A DNA stretch of 24,823 bases, taken from contig CAMLNT010000012.1 in assembly GCA_946481425.1 (NCBI GenBank), positions 1 to 24,823 of the forward strand, given 5' to 3'. Shown here one piece after another: positions 8,280-14,515 of the stretch; position 1 is the stretch's first letter, and the number at the start of each line of letters is the position of its first letter. A program made the translations under genes and the position numbers. The notes under the pieces are model-generated. The model was not told where the DNA came from. It ran no database searches and worked only from the letters and a program-made list of their open reading frames with translations. This DNA is from an uncultured Brevundimonas sp. Its GTDB lineage: Bacteria; Pseudomonadota; Alphaproteobacteria; Caulobacterales; Caulobacteraceae.

Positions 8280-10700
8280 GTGATCATGTCGAAGGGTCTG
8301 TCCGCCCGTTTCCTCGCCGGCTGCTCGCTGGCGGTCCTGTTGTCCGCCGGCGTCGCCCGGGCCCAAGAGGCTCCGATCGTCCAGCCGGGAGCCCCCGGCC
8401 AGGCCAGCCGCACGCTTGAGGCCCGCGACGCGGCCCGCATCTCCGACAACCGCTATTCCGACGACGACGTCGCCTTCATGCAGGGCATGATCGTCCATCA
8501 CCAGCAGGCCGTCGACATGGCCGACCTGGTGGCCGATCGCACCAACAACCCCGAGATCATCGAGATGGCGGCGCGCATCCGCGCCTCCCAGGATGACGAG
8601 ATCGCTTTCATGCGCGCCTGGCTGACGGAGCGCGGCGAGAGCGTGCCGGCCCTGGACGATCCCCACGCCATGCACGGCAGCCACGCCGGCCACGGCGCCC
8701 ACTCGGGGCACCCGCCGATGCAGGGCATGGCCACGCCCGAACAGATGGCGGCGCTCGCGGCCTCGTCCGGGACCGAGTTCGACCGCCTGTTCCTTGACCT
8801 GATGATCCGCCACCATGCCGGTGCGGTCACCATGGTTGAACAGCTCCTGGCCCGCCCGGGCTCGGCCTATGAGCCCGAACTGTTCCAGTTCGTGAACGAC
8901 GTGAACAACGAGCAGCAGGCCGAGATCCGCCGCATGGACGCCGCTCTGCGCGGCCTGTGGGAAGACCCCCGCTCGACGCTGCGCGGCGGCTTCATGGACG
9001 CCGAGCAGGCGATCCTGAACATGACCCTGGTCGCCAGCCTGCCCAAGCCTGAGGGCTTCTACGATCCGTCCAATCCGTCGGGCGCTCCGCTGCCCCTGCC
9101 GACGCCGGACGGCGCCACGCGTGACGGCGCCGCCGAAGCCCGCTTCAGCCAGCGGGGTCCGTTCCTCAGCTTCGCGAATACCGACATCGCCTTCCAGGGC
9201 GACCTGATGGCGGTCGGCTCCTACCATGGCTTCAACCTCTATCGGCTCGGCGGCGCCCAGCCCGAGCTGATCTCCTCGGTGGTCTGCCCGGGCGGCCAGG
9301 GTGACGTCTCGATCGTTGGCGGCCTGCTGATCATGTCGGTGGAATCCACCAACGGCCGGACCGACTGCGGCCGCCAGGGCGTCGGCCCGGAAGCCTCGGA
9401 AGACCGCTTCCGCGGCATCCGCATTTTCGACATCTCCAACCCGGTTCAACCGGTCCAGGTCGGCCAGGTCCAGACCTGCCGCGGCTCGCACACCCACTCC
9501 GTCGTCTCTTCGGATGAGCGCTCGATCATCGTCTACAACTCGGGCACCGCCTCGGTGCGCGACGACGAGGAGCTGGCCGGCTGCGTCACCGGCCTGCCGG
9601 GCGACCAGCGTACCGCCCTGTTCTCGATCGACGTCATCGAGATCCCGGTGAACGATCCGGCCTCGGCCCGCATCATCGACAGCCCGCGCGTCTTTGCCGA
9701 CGAGGAAACCGGCGCCGTCGCGGGCCTGTGGCCCGGCGGTGACCACGGCGACGGCACCCAGACCACCAGCCAGACCAACCAGTGCCACGACATCACCGTC
9801 TTCCCGTCGCGCAACCTGGCGGCCGGCGCCTGCTCGGGTAACGGCATCATCATGGACATCAGCGATCCCCGCCGTCCGGTACGCATCGACGCCGTGACCG
9901 ACCCCGGCTTCGCCTACTGGCACTCGGCCACCTTCGACAACGAGGGCGAGACCGTCCTGTTCACCGACGAATGGGGCGGCGGCGGACGTCCGCGCTGCCA
10001 GGTCACCGATCCGCGCAACTGGGGCGCCAACGCCTTCTACGACATCGTCGATGGCCAGCTCGTGCGCCGCGGGACCTACAAGCTGCCCGCCGCCCAGGGC
10101 CCGCGCGAGAACTGCGTCGCCCACAACGGCTCGATCGTCCCGGTCCCCGGCCGCGATATCTTCGTTCAGGCCTGGTACCAGGGCGGCATCTCGGTGCTCG
10201 ACTTCACCGACCCGAACAACCCCTTCGAGATCGCCTATTTCGACCGGGGCCCGATGTCGGACACCAGCTTCCAGTTCGGCGGCTTCTGGTCGGCCTACTG
10301 GTACGATGGCCGCATCTACGGCACCGAGATCAGCCGTGGCCTCGACGTGCTGGAACTGGCCCCGTCCGAGTTCCTGACCGCCAACGAGCTGGCCGCCGCG
10401 GCCCTCGCCGACCAGGGCGAGGCCTTCAACCCGCAGCAGCAGAACCCGGTCACCTGGCCCATCCACCCGGCCATCGGCCGCGCCTATGTCGACCAGTTGG
10501 TCCGCTCCGGCGGCCTGACGGCCGAAGCCGGCGCCGAGATCATGGCGGCCCTGGATCAGGCCGAAGCCGGCGCCGCCTCCCCCGAAGCCCTGCGGGCGCT
10601 TGCCACCGGCCTGGCCGTCACAGGCGACGACGCGACGACCCAACGCCGCGCCACGGCCCTCCGCGAAACCCTCTCGGGCCTCGCGGTGGCGGGACGCTAG
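8280..10700 (+). CDS. Exported DUF305 + LVIVD-like propeller protein
   Basis: An 806-residue exported protein. A signal peptide ends near ARAQ (about residue 30). A DUF305 four-helix module spans about residues 55-220, with paired histidines in each half: His73-His74 (MIVHHQQAV) and His178-His179 (MIRHHAGAV). Between the halves lies a metal-ligand-rich linker with His at 129, 132, 135, 138, 141 and 144 and Met at 131, 147 and 150. From about 270 to 710 is a repeat region of the LVIVD/propeller type, with strands such as IRIFDISNPVQP, IIMDISDPRRP and ISVLDFTDPNNP. The tail is Ala-rich and helical. DUF305 proteins are linked to copper and other metals, so periplasmic metal binding is plausible but inferred. 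The GTG at 8280 is placed 7 bases after GGAGGG (8267-8272). An ATG at 8286 is the alternative. Confidence 0.82.
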   Translation: MIMSKGLSARFLAGCSLAVLLSAGVARAQEAPIVQPGAPGQASRTLEARDAARISDNRYSDDDVAFMQGMIVHHQQAVDMADLVADRTNNPEIIEMAARIRASQDDEIAFMRAWLTERGESVPALDDPHAMHGSHAGHGAHSGHPPMQGMATPEQMAALAASSGTEFDRLFLDLMIRHHAGAVTMVEQLLARPGSAYEPELFQFVNDVNNEQQAEIRRMDAALRGLWEDPRSTLRGGFMDAEQAILNMTLVASLPKPEGFYDPSNPSGAPLPLPTPDGATRDGAAEARFSQRGPFLSFANTDIAFQGDLMAVGSYHGFNLYRLGGAQPELISSVVCPGGQGDVSIVGGLLIMSVESTNGRTDCGRQGVGPEASEDRFRGIRIFDISNPVQPVQVGQVQTCRGSHTHSVVSSDERSIIVYNSGTASVRDDEELAGCVTGLPGDQRTALFSIDVIEIPVNDPASARIIDSPRVFADEETGAVAGLWPGGDHGDGTQTTSQTNQCHDITVFPSRNLAAGACSGNGIIMDISDPRRPVRIDAVTDPGFAYWHSATFDNEGETVLFTDEWGGGGRPRCQVTDPRNWGANAFYDIVDGQLVRRGTYKLPAAQGPRENCVAHNGSIVPVPGRDIFVQAWYQGGISVLDFTDPNNPFEIAYFDRGPMSDTSFQFGGFWSAYWYDGRIYGTEISRGLDVLELAPSEFLTANELAAAALADQGEAFNPQQQNPVTWPIHPAIGRAYVDQLVRSGGLTAEAGAEIMAALDQAEAGAASPEALRALATGLAVTGDDATTQRRATALRETLSGLAVAGR

Positions 10701-10748
10701 CCACCGTCACCCCCGGGCTCGTCCCGTGGGGCTATCAGTCAGCCTTCA

Positions 10749-10776
10749 GGGGCGTCGGACTTCGGTCCGGCGCCCC
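10749..10776 (+). terminator. Hairpin terminator after the DUF305 gene
   Basis: The arm GGGGCGTCGGAC pairs with GTCCGGCGCCCC around a TTCG tetraloop, giving a 12-bp stem with one G-U pair, followed by ATTTC. The stem is very stable although the T-tract is short. It lies between the DUF305 stop and the arsR promoter and should insulate the arsenic operon from read-through. Confidence 0.75.
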
Positions 10777-10791
10777 ATTTCATTGCGCCGC

Positions 10792-10832
10792 TTGACACCG
10801 TTCCACACTTCGATATTTGTTGAAATATGGAA
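10792..10832 (+). promoter_or_regulatory. arsR promoter with overlapping ArsR-type operator
   Basis: A consensus -35 TTGACA (10792-10797) is followed after about 16 bases by a -10-like TATTTG (10814-10819). An inverted repeat centred at 10820/10821 has arms TTCnATATTT and AAATATnGAA (9 of 10 positions match). It covers the -10 and runs into the arsR ATG (10827-10829). The predicted transcript start falls at or within one base of that ATG, and no ribosome site exists. Known ArsR operators are AT-rich inverted repeats in this position, so autorepression relieved by As(III) is the likely logic. Confidence 0.75.
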
Positions 10833-11189
10833 TCGTCAGTCGCCGTCAAACGCCTCGCCGCCCTCGCTCAGGACAACCGCCTCGCGGTCTTCCGCCTCCT
10901 CGTACAGGCGGGTCGCGACGGCGTAGCGGCCGGCGACATCGCCCGCGCGCTCGACATCTCGCCAAACACGCTCTCGGCGCAGCTCACCGTGCTCTCCAAT
11001 GCGGGGCTGGTGACGTCACGCCGCGACGGTCGGTCCATCATCTACGCCGCCCACTACGACGGCATGAGCGAGCTGCTCGCCTACCTGATGGAAGACTGCT
11101 GCCTGAACCGACCCGAGGTGTGCGCGCCGCTCGCCGGGATCACGAGCCGCGCCGCCTGTTCAACCCAATCCAAGGGAGCCTGCCAATGA
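10827..11189 (+). CDS. arsR: ArsR/SmtB-family arsenic-responsive repressor
   Basis: A 120-residue winged-helix repressor. The recognition helix region ALDISPNTLSAQLTVLSNAG is near residues 41-60, followed by the wing SRRDGRSIIYAA. The C-terminal part carries Cys91-Cys92 and Cys99 (CC-x6-C), with further Cys at 111 and 119. This layout resembles the ArsR type whose As(III) site is built from C-terminal cysteines (as in Acidithiobacillus ferrooxidans), not the classical ELCVCDL site. The last two lie in a short tail and may be extra ligands. It is the first gene of an arsR-arsI-aqpS-arsC operon and overlaps arsI by ATGA. The start codon is embedded in its own operator and the mRNA is probably leaderless. 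Confidence 0.92.
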   Translation: MESSVAVKRLAALAQDNRLAVFRLLVQAGRDGVAAGDIARALDISPNTLSAQLTVLSNAGLVTSRRDGRSIIYAAHYDGMSELLAYLMEDCCLNRPEVCAPLAGITSRAACSTQSKGACQ

Positions 11190-11623
11190 AACGCCTCCAC
11201 GTTCACGTCGCCGTCGAGGACCTGTCCCGGTCCATCGACTTCTATTCCGCCCTGTTCGGCGCCCAGCCGAGCGTGACCAAGGACGACTACGCCAAGTGGA
11301 TGCTCGACGATCCGCGCGTGAACTTCGCGATCTCGGACCGCGCCCGCGTGCCCGGCGTCGACCATCTCGGGATCCAGGTCGACAGCAGCGACGAACTGGC
11401 CGAACTCGCCGGTCGCCTCAAGGCCGCTGGCGAGACCACGCGCGATCAGGAGGCAACGACCTGCTGCTACGCCCGGTCCGACAAGGCCTGGGTCAACGAC
11501 CCGTCCGGCCTGCGCTGGGAGACCTTCTTCACCTTCGGCGACGCGACCCGTTACGGCGAGGATGAACCCGACGTCGTCCTGCGCACGGACGCCGCGCCCG
11601 CCAGGGCTGCTTGCTGCGGATGA
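11186..11623 (+). CDS. arsI: ArsI-type C-As lyase (CadI-like glyoxalase-fold dioxygenase)
   Basis: A 145-residue vicinal-oxygen-chelate protein. ArsI enzymes use Fe(II) and O2 to split the carbon-arsenic bond of trivalent methylarsenite and aromatic arsenicals, releasing As(III). The diagnostic vicinal cysteine pair is present as Cys93-Cys94 in TTCCYARSDK. The metal ligands map to His5, His60 (VDHLGIQ) and Glu112 (RWETFF). In characterised ArsI the first ligand is usually Gln; His here is a variation. The tail ends AACCG, adding another Cys pair. The ATG overlaps the arsR stop as ATGA, and the stop overlaps aqpS in the same way. The alternative is a generic cadmium-induced CadI-like protein, but the Cys pair and the operon favour ArsI. 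Confidence 0.88.
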   Translation: MKRLHVHVAVEDLSRSIDFYSALFGAQPSVTKDDYAKWMLDDPRVNFAISDRARVPGVDHLGIQVDSSDELAELAGRLKAAGETTRDQEATTCCYARSDKAWVNDPSGLRWETFFTFGDATRYGEDEPDVVLRTDAAPARAACCG

Positions 11624-12282
11624 TGGCGCGGCGTCTTGCGGCGGAGGCCATCGGCACGGCCCTGTTGCTCGCGGTCGTGGTCGGCTCGGGCATCATGGGC
11701 GAGCGCCTGTCGGATGGAAACGCGGCCATCGCGCTTCTGGCCAACGCCCTGGCCACCGGCGCCGGCCTCGTGGTCCTGATCAGCGTGCTGGGACCGGTTT
11801 CCGGCGCGCACTTCAACCCCGCCGTCACGGCCTTGTTCGCGTTGCGGGGCGACATGGCCTGGCGCGACGCGGCGGCCTATGCCGCCGTCCAGGTCATCGG
11901 AGCGATCCTTGGCGTCTGGTGCGCCCACCTGATGTTCGACGAGCCGTTGATCCAGATGTCCACCAATCTGCGCGCAGGCCCGGCCCAGTGGTTCTCCGAA
12001 GGCGTCGCCACCTTCGGGCTCATCGCCACGATCATCGGCGGACTGCGCGCGCGGCCCGACGCCGTGCCGTGGCTGGTCGGGCTCTACATCACGGCCGCCT
12101 ACTGGTTCACGGCCTCGACCTCTTTCGCCAATCCGGCCGTCACTTTGGCGCGCGCGCTGACCGACACCTTCGCCGGAATCGCGCCGACTTCGGTTCCCGG
12201 ATTCCTTGCCGGCCAGATCGCCGGTTCGGTGGCGGCCTTCATCCTTTGCGGCTGGCTCTTCAGACAGGAACGCTCCTCGTGA
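11620..12282 (+). CDS. aqpS: AqpS-like aquaglyceroporin of arsenic operon
   Basis: A 220-residue six-helix MIP channel in the inner membrane. Both pore motifs are present: NPA at 66-68 (HFNPAVT) and NPA at 171-173 (FANPAVT). The residue after the second NPA is Val174 where ordinary aquaporins have the selectivity-filter Arg. From memory, the same substitution occurs in Sinorhizobium meliloti AqpS, which conducts As(III) and methylated arsenicals. With ArsC upstream in the pathway, it would let As(III) leave down its gradient. The ATG at 11620 overlaps the arsI stop (ATGA). An ATG at 11623 and an in-frame TTG at 11611 are alternatives. It overlaps arsC by GTGA. No pump gene accompanies it. Confidence 0.9.
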   Translation: MMARRLAAEAIGTALLLAVVVGSGIMGERLSDGNAAIALLANALATGAGLVVLISVLGPVSGAHFNPAVTALFALRGDMAWRDAAAYAAVQVIGAILGVWCAHLMFDEPLIQMSTNLRAGPAQWFSEGVATFGLIATIIGGLRARPDAVPWLVGLYITAAYWFTASTSFANPAVTLARALTDTFAGIAPTSVPGFLAGQIAGSVAAFILCGWLFRQERSS

Positions 12283-12704
12283 CCGACTTTCCGATCACCA
12301 TCTTTCACAACCCTTCGTGCGGCACCTCGCGCAACGCGCTGGCCATGATCCGCGCCGGCGGCTACGCGCCGACCGTCATCGAGTACCTCCAGACCGGCTG
12401 GACCCGGCCGCAGCTCGATCGCCTCCTCGCCGAAATGAGCGCTCGCCCGCGCGATCTCCTGCGTGAGAAAGGGACGCCCGCCGGCGACCTTGGCCTGCTC
12501 GACCCCGCCGTTTCGGATGAGGCGATTCTGGACGCCATGATCCAGCACCCCATCCTGGTGAACCGGCCCATCGTGCAGAGCCCGCTGGGCACGGCCCTGT
12601 GCCGGCCCTCTGAAGCCGTGCTCGACCTGATGGAAACGCGACCGTCCTCATTCACGAAGGAGGACGGCGAGGTGGTTCACATCGAACCGCGCCCGGCCGT
12701 GTAA
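12279..12704 (+). CDS. arsC: Glutaredoxin-type arsenate reductase
   Basis: A 141-residue ArsC of the thioredoxin-fold, glutaredoxin/glutathione-dependent class. It reduces As(V) to As(III) in the cytoplasm. The N-terminal active-site loop HNPSCGTSRN carries catalytic Cys14. Arginine positions typical of the oxyanion site appear in the NRPIV segment and downstream. The GTG start overlaps the aqpS stop as GTGA, so all four ars genes are chained by overlapping start and stop codons. As last gene of the operon, it is followed by a nested inverted repeat at 12727-12775. The related YfgD/Spx-like proteins are less likely given the context. Confidence 0.94.
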   Translation: MTDFPITIFHNPSCGTSRNALAMIRAGGYAPTVIEYLQTGWTRPQLDRLLAEMSARPRDLLREKGTPAGDLGLLDPAVSDEAILDAMIQHPILVNRPIVQSPLGTALCRPSEAVLDLMETRPSSFTKEDGEVVHIEPRPAV

Positions 12705-12726
12705 CTTGACCGCCAATCCTCTCGCA

Positions 12727-12775
12727 CTTTGACCGTGTAATCTCGCCCTTCTCGATACGGGCGGTGGGGTCAAAG
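12727..12775. terminator. Nested inverted repeat after arsC
   Basis: CTTTGACC (12727-12734) pairs with GGTCAAAG (12768-12775). Inside, CGCCC (12744-12748) pairs with GGGCG (12759-12763). This could end or stabilise the ars transcript, but no T-tract follows. A protein-binding site or a recombination scar is also possible. Confidence 0.4.
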
Positions 12776-12830
12776 CGGGCCGTTCGTCCCCGCCGTTCGC
12801 ACACCCACTATGATGTTCGAGAGCATGGAC

Positions 12831-12958
12831 CGGACTTTCAGTCCGGCCTTGCGGTCTTTGACATTGCAGCCACGCCCGCGCCGCGTTTCAGCAGCGCGCG
12901 GACCTCGCCCAGCGGGCGCCCGAACGCCCGCTCCCCGACTGTGCACCCGGGGCTTTTT
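12831..12958 (+). ncRNA. Candidate structured RNA with terminator-like 3' hairpin
   Basis: CCGGACT-TTC-AGTCCGG forms a perfect 7-bp hairpin (12831-12847). AGCGGGCG (12911-12918) pairs with CGCCCGCT (12925-12932). Directly after it, CCCCG (12933-12937) pairs with CGGGG (12948-12952), followed by CTTTTT. This order is what a small RNA or the 3' end of an untranslated RNA looks like on the plus strand. A weak promoter could use TTGACC at 12729-12734. It may instead be the long 3' UTR of the ars operon. The 5' end is unknown. Confidence 0.3.
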
Positions 12959-12995
12959 CGTCCACGGTGGACTCTGGCGCCGACGGCCCCGACGA

Positions 12996-13107
12996 TGTCG
13001 CTCGTGTCGGTCGTGTCGGTGTTCATTCGGAGCGACACCGACACCGACAGCTGTCGCTCCTGTCGGTCGTGTCGGTGTTCGTTCAGACCGACACCGACAG
13101 CGACACG
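12996..13107. repeat. Two 56-bp tandem units, each able to fold
   Basis: Units 12996-13051 and 13052-13107 share the 20-base core TGTCGGTCGTGTCGGTGTTC at 13005 and 13061, exactly 56 bases apart, plus flanking identity. Each unit contains TGTCGGTGT (13014-13022 and 13070-13078) facing ACACCGACA (13035-13043 and 13091-13099) across 12-base loops. Both strands are dense in GTCGGT/ACCGAC. The array ends three bases from the stop codon of the PH-domain gene, whose mRNA would carry it at the 3' end. Confidence 0.85.
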
Positions 13108-13109
13108 CC

Positions 13110-13628
13110 TCAGTCGTTGGCCCCGTGGCGCTCGTCCTCCAGCGCTTCCTTGGCGTTCAGCATGGCGCGCTTGAAGCCCAGCGGATCGTTGATCATGCGC
13201 AGCATGTTCACGCCGGCGTCGGACGCCGTCAGGATCTCGATATCGCCGTAGCCGAAGATGCGGCCCAGAAAAGACTGATCGGTCTTCACGTCATTCAGCT
13301 TGTCCAGGATCGAGTCCGAAACCTCCTTGTTCAGGACGCCCCTCATCTGGATCACCCGCCGGTCGGTGATCACATGCATCTGGTTGGCCCAGACCATGTG
13401 CTCCCAGATCCAGAAGCCCAGGGGAATGATCGCCAGCGGCAGGACAAAAGCCCAGTAGGGCGACACCACCATCCTCAGCCAGATGGCCCAGGCGATCACC
13501 ACCACGAACAGGGCGATCCACAGGATCGTCTTGGACAGCAGCACGAACCAGTGCGGCCGGGCGATCAGCAGCACGTCCTCGTCGTCGGCCAGGACCTGGC
13601 GCAGATAGCCGTGCGGCTGGATGCTCAT
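13110..13628 (-). CDS. PH-domain (bPH2/YdbT-like) membrane protein
   Basis: A 172-residue protein with two transmembrane helices near residues 29-50 and 57-76. A bacterial pleckstrin-homology-like domain follows from about 78 to 155. The pattern HVITDRRVIQMRGVLNKEVSDSIL, then TDQSFLGRIFGYGDIEILTAS, then LRMINDPLGF is typical of bPH2/DUF304-type domains, which occur in small membrane proteins of unknown molecular role. The start has GGAGGGCG about 6 bases upstream. It lies 63 bases downstream of ubiG on the same strand and may share its transcript. Its 3' end runs into the 56-bp repeats. Confidence 0.82.
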   Translation of the reverse strand: MSIQPHGYLRQVLADDEDVLLIARPHWFVLLSKTILWIALFVVVIAWAIWLRMVVSPYWAFVLPLAIIPLGFWIWEHMVWANQMHVITDRRVIQMRGVLNKEVSDSILDKLNDVKTDQSFLGRIFGYGDIEILTASDAGVNMLRMINDPLGFKRAMLNAKEALEDERHGAND

Positions 13629-13691
13629 GGGATCGCCCTCCGTTGCGGGCGTGAGACTATCCCAACCTCGGGCCGCCGCAACTGCGTTCGC

Positions 13692-14447
13692 TCAGCGACC
13701 GGCTCCCGCCGAGGGCGTGACGATCATCATGTAGTTGATCGAGGCGTCGGCGCTCTCGCGCCACTCACCTTTCAGGGGATTGTATTGAACCCCGAAAGGC
13801 CCTTCGATCCCGAACGGCTGGCCCTCGACGAAGCCCTTCAGCTCGTCCGGCGTCAGGAACTTGTTCCAGTCGTGCGTCCCCGCCGGCACCCACCGGAGCA
13901 CATATTCGGCGCCGATCTTGGCCAGGGCCAGGGCCTTCAGGGTGCGATTGAGCGTCGCCACGATCATCATGCCGCCCGGCTTCATCAGCCGCGCAGTGTC
14001 GAGCAGGAAGGCCTTGGGATCGGCCACGTGCTCGATCACCTCCATGTTCAGGACCACGTCGAACCGCTGGTCGCCCTCGAGCAGCGCCTCCGCCGTCGAG
14101 GCCCGGTAGTCGATGGCCAGCCCCTGCGCCTGTGCGTGGGCCGATGCCGCCCCGATGTTGCGCTCGGACGCATCAACGCCCGTGACCGCAAACCCCAACC
14201 GCGTCATCGGCTCGGACAGCAGCCCGCCGCCACAGCCGATGTCGAGCAGGCTCAGCCCCCCGAACGGCCGGTCGGATTTCACGTCCCGCCCGAAATGCCG
14301 GGCCGCCTGATTGCGGATGAAGCCCAGCCGGACCGGATTGAACCGGTGCAGCGGCGCGAAGGGTCCGGTCGCGTCCCACCAGCGGTCCGCCAGCGCCGAA
14401 AAGCGCGCGACTTCCTCGGGATCGATGCTGGATTGCGGCTGAGCCAT
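13692..14447 (-). CDS. ubiG: UbiG, ubiquinone O-methyltransferase
   Basis: A 251-residue class I SAM-dependent methyltransferase that carries out both O-methylations of ubiquinone synthesis. SAM motif [10 protein letters not shown], is at residues 67-75. The acidic ribose-binding turn follows in [11 protein letters not shown], then the UbiG-typical [13 protein letters not shown] and [13 protein letters not shown] segments. The [14 protein letters not shown] stretch is characteristic of the family. Length is normal. It diverges from lysC with 68 bp between the starts, an arrangement common in alphaproteobacteria. Confidence 0.95.
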   Translation of the reverse strand: MAQPQSSIDPEEVARFSALADRWWDATGPFAPLHRFNPVRLGFIRNQAARHFGRDVKSDRPFGGLSLLDIGCGGGLLSEPMTRLGFAVTGVDASERNIGAASAHAQAQGLAIDYRASTAEALLEGDQRFDVVLNMEVIEHVADPKAFLLDTARLMKPGGMMIVATLNRTLKALALAKIGAEYVLRWVPAGTHDWNKFLTPDELKGFVEGQPFGIEGPFGVQYNPLKGEWRESADASINYMMIVTPSAGAGR

Positions 14448-14515
14448 TGCGCCCGCGTGATGGACGCCCTATCGCCCCATGGCAAGCGGTTTGGCGGCAA
14501 GGCGAAAGGCTAAGG

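Larger units (their letters stand above)
12705..13109. other. 405-bp gene-free spacer with hairpins and repeats
   Basis: This is the longest gap in the window, between the convergent arsC and PH-domain genes. No frame in it has convincing protein content. It contains a nested inverted repeat (12727-12775), a 7-bp hairpin (12831-12847), an 8-bp hairpin (12911-12932), a T-tract hairpin (12933-12958) and two 56-bp tandem repeats (12996-13107). Two TTGACC hexamers (12706-12711 and 12729-12734) lie at its left end. Confidence 0.7.

Noticed and set aside
8217..10643. An 808-codon open frame on the minus strand opposite the DUF305 protein gene.
   Set aside because: The plus frame has a signal peptide, ribosome site and recognisable domains. 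The minus frame is low-complexity Gly/Ala/Val/Arg/Asp and runs across the terminal and promoter regions.
10701..12775. The ars operon as a mobile element.
   Set aside because: No transposase, integrase or clear terminal repeat was found, and base composition looks like that of the neighbours. Acquisition by transfer remains possible but is not shown.
12838..13044. A 68-codon minus-strand open frame in the spacer.
   Set aside because: It has no good ribosome site and no known motif, and it runs across the hairpins and part of the repeat array. RNA or DNA structure explains the region better.
12996..13107. A CRISPR array in the tandem repeats.
   Set aside because: There are only two contiguous units without unique spacers, and no cas gene nearby.
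12810..14513. A 567-codon plus-strand open frame over the spacer, the PH-domain gene and ubiG.
   Set aside because: It is antisense to two recognisable genes and its translation has no coherent domain. It exists because stop codons are rare at this GC content.
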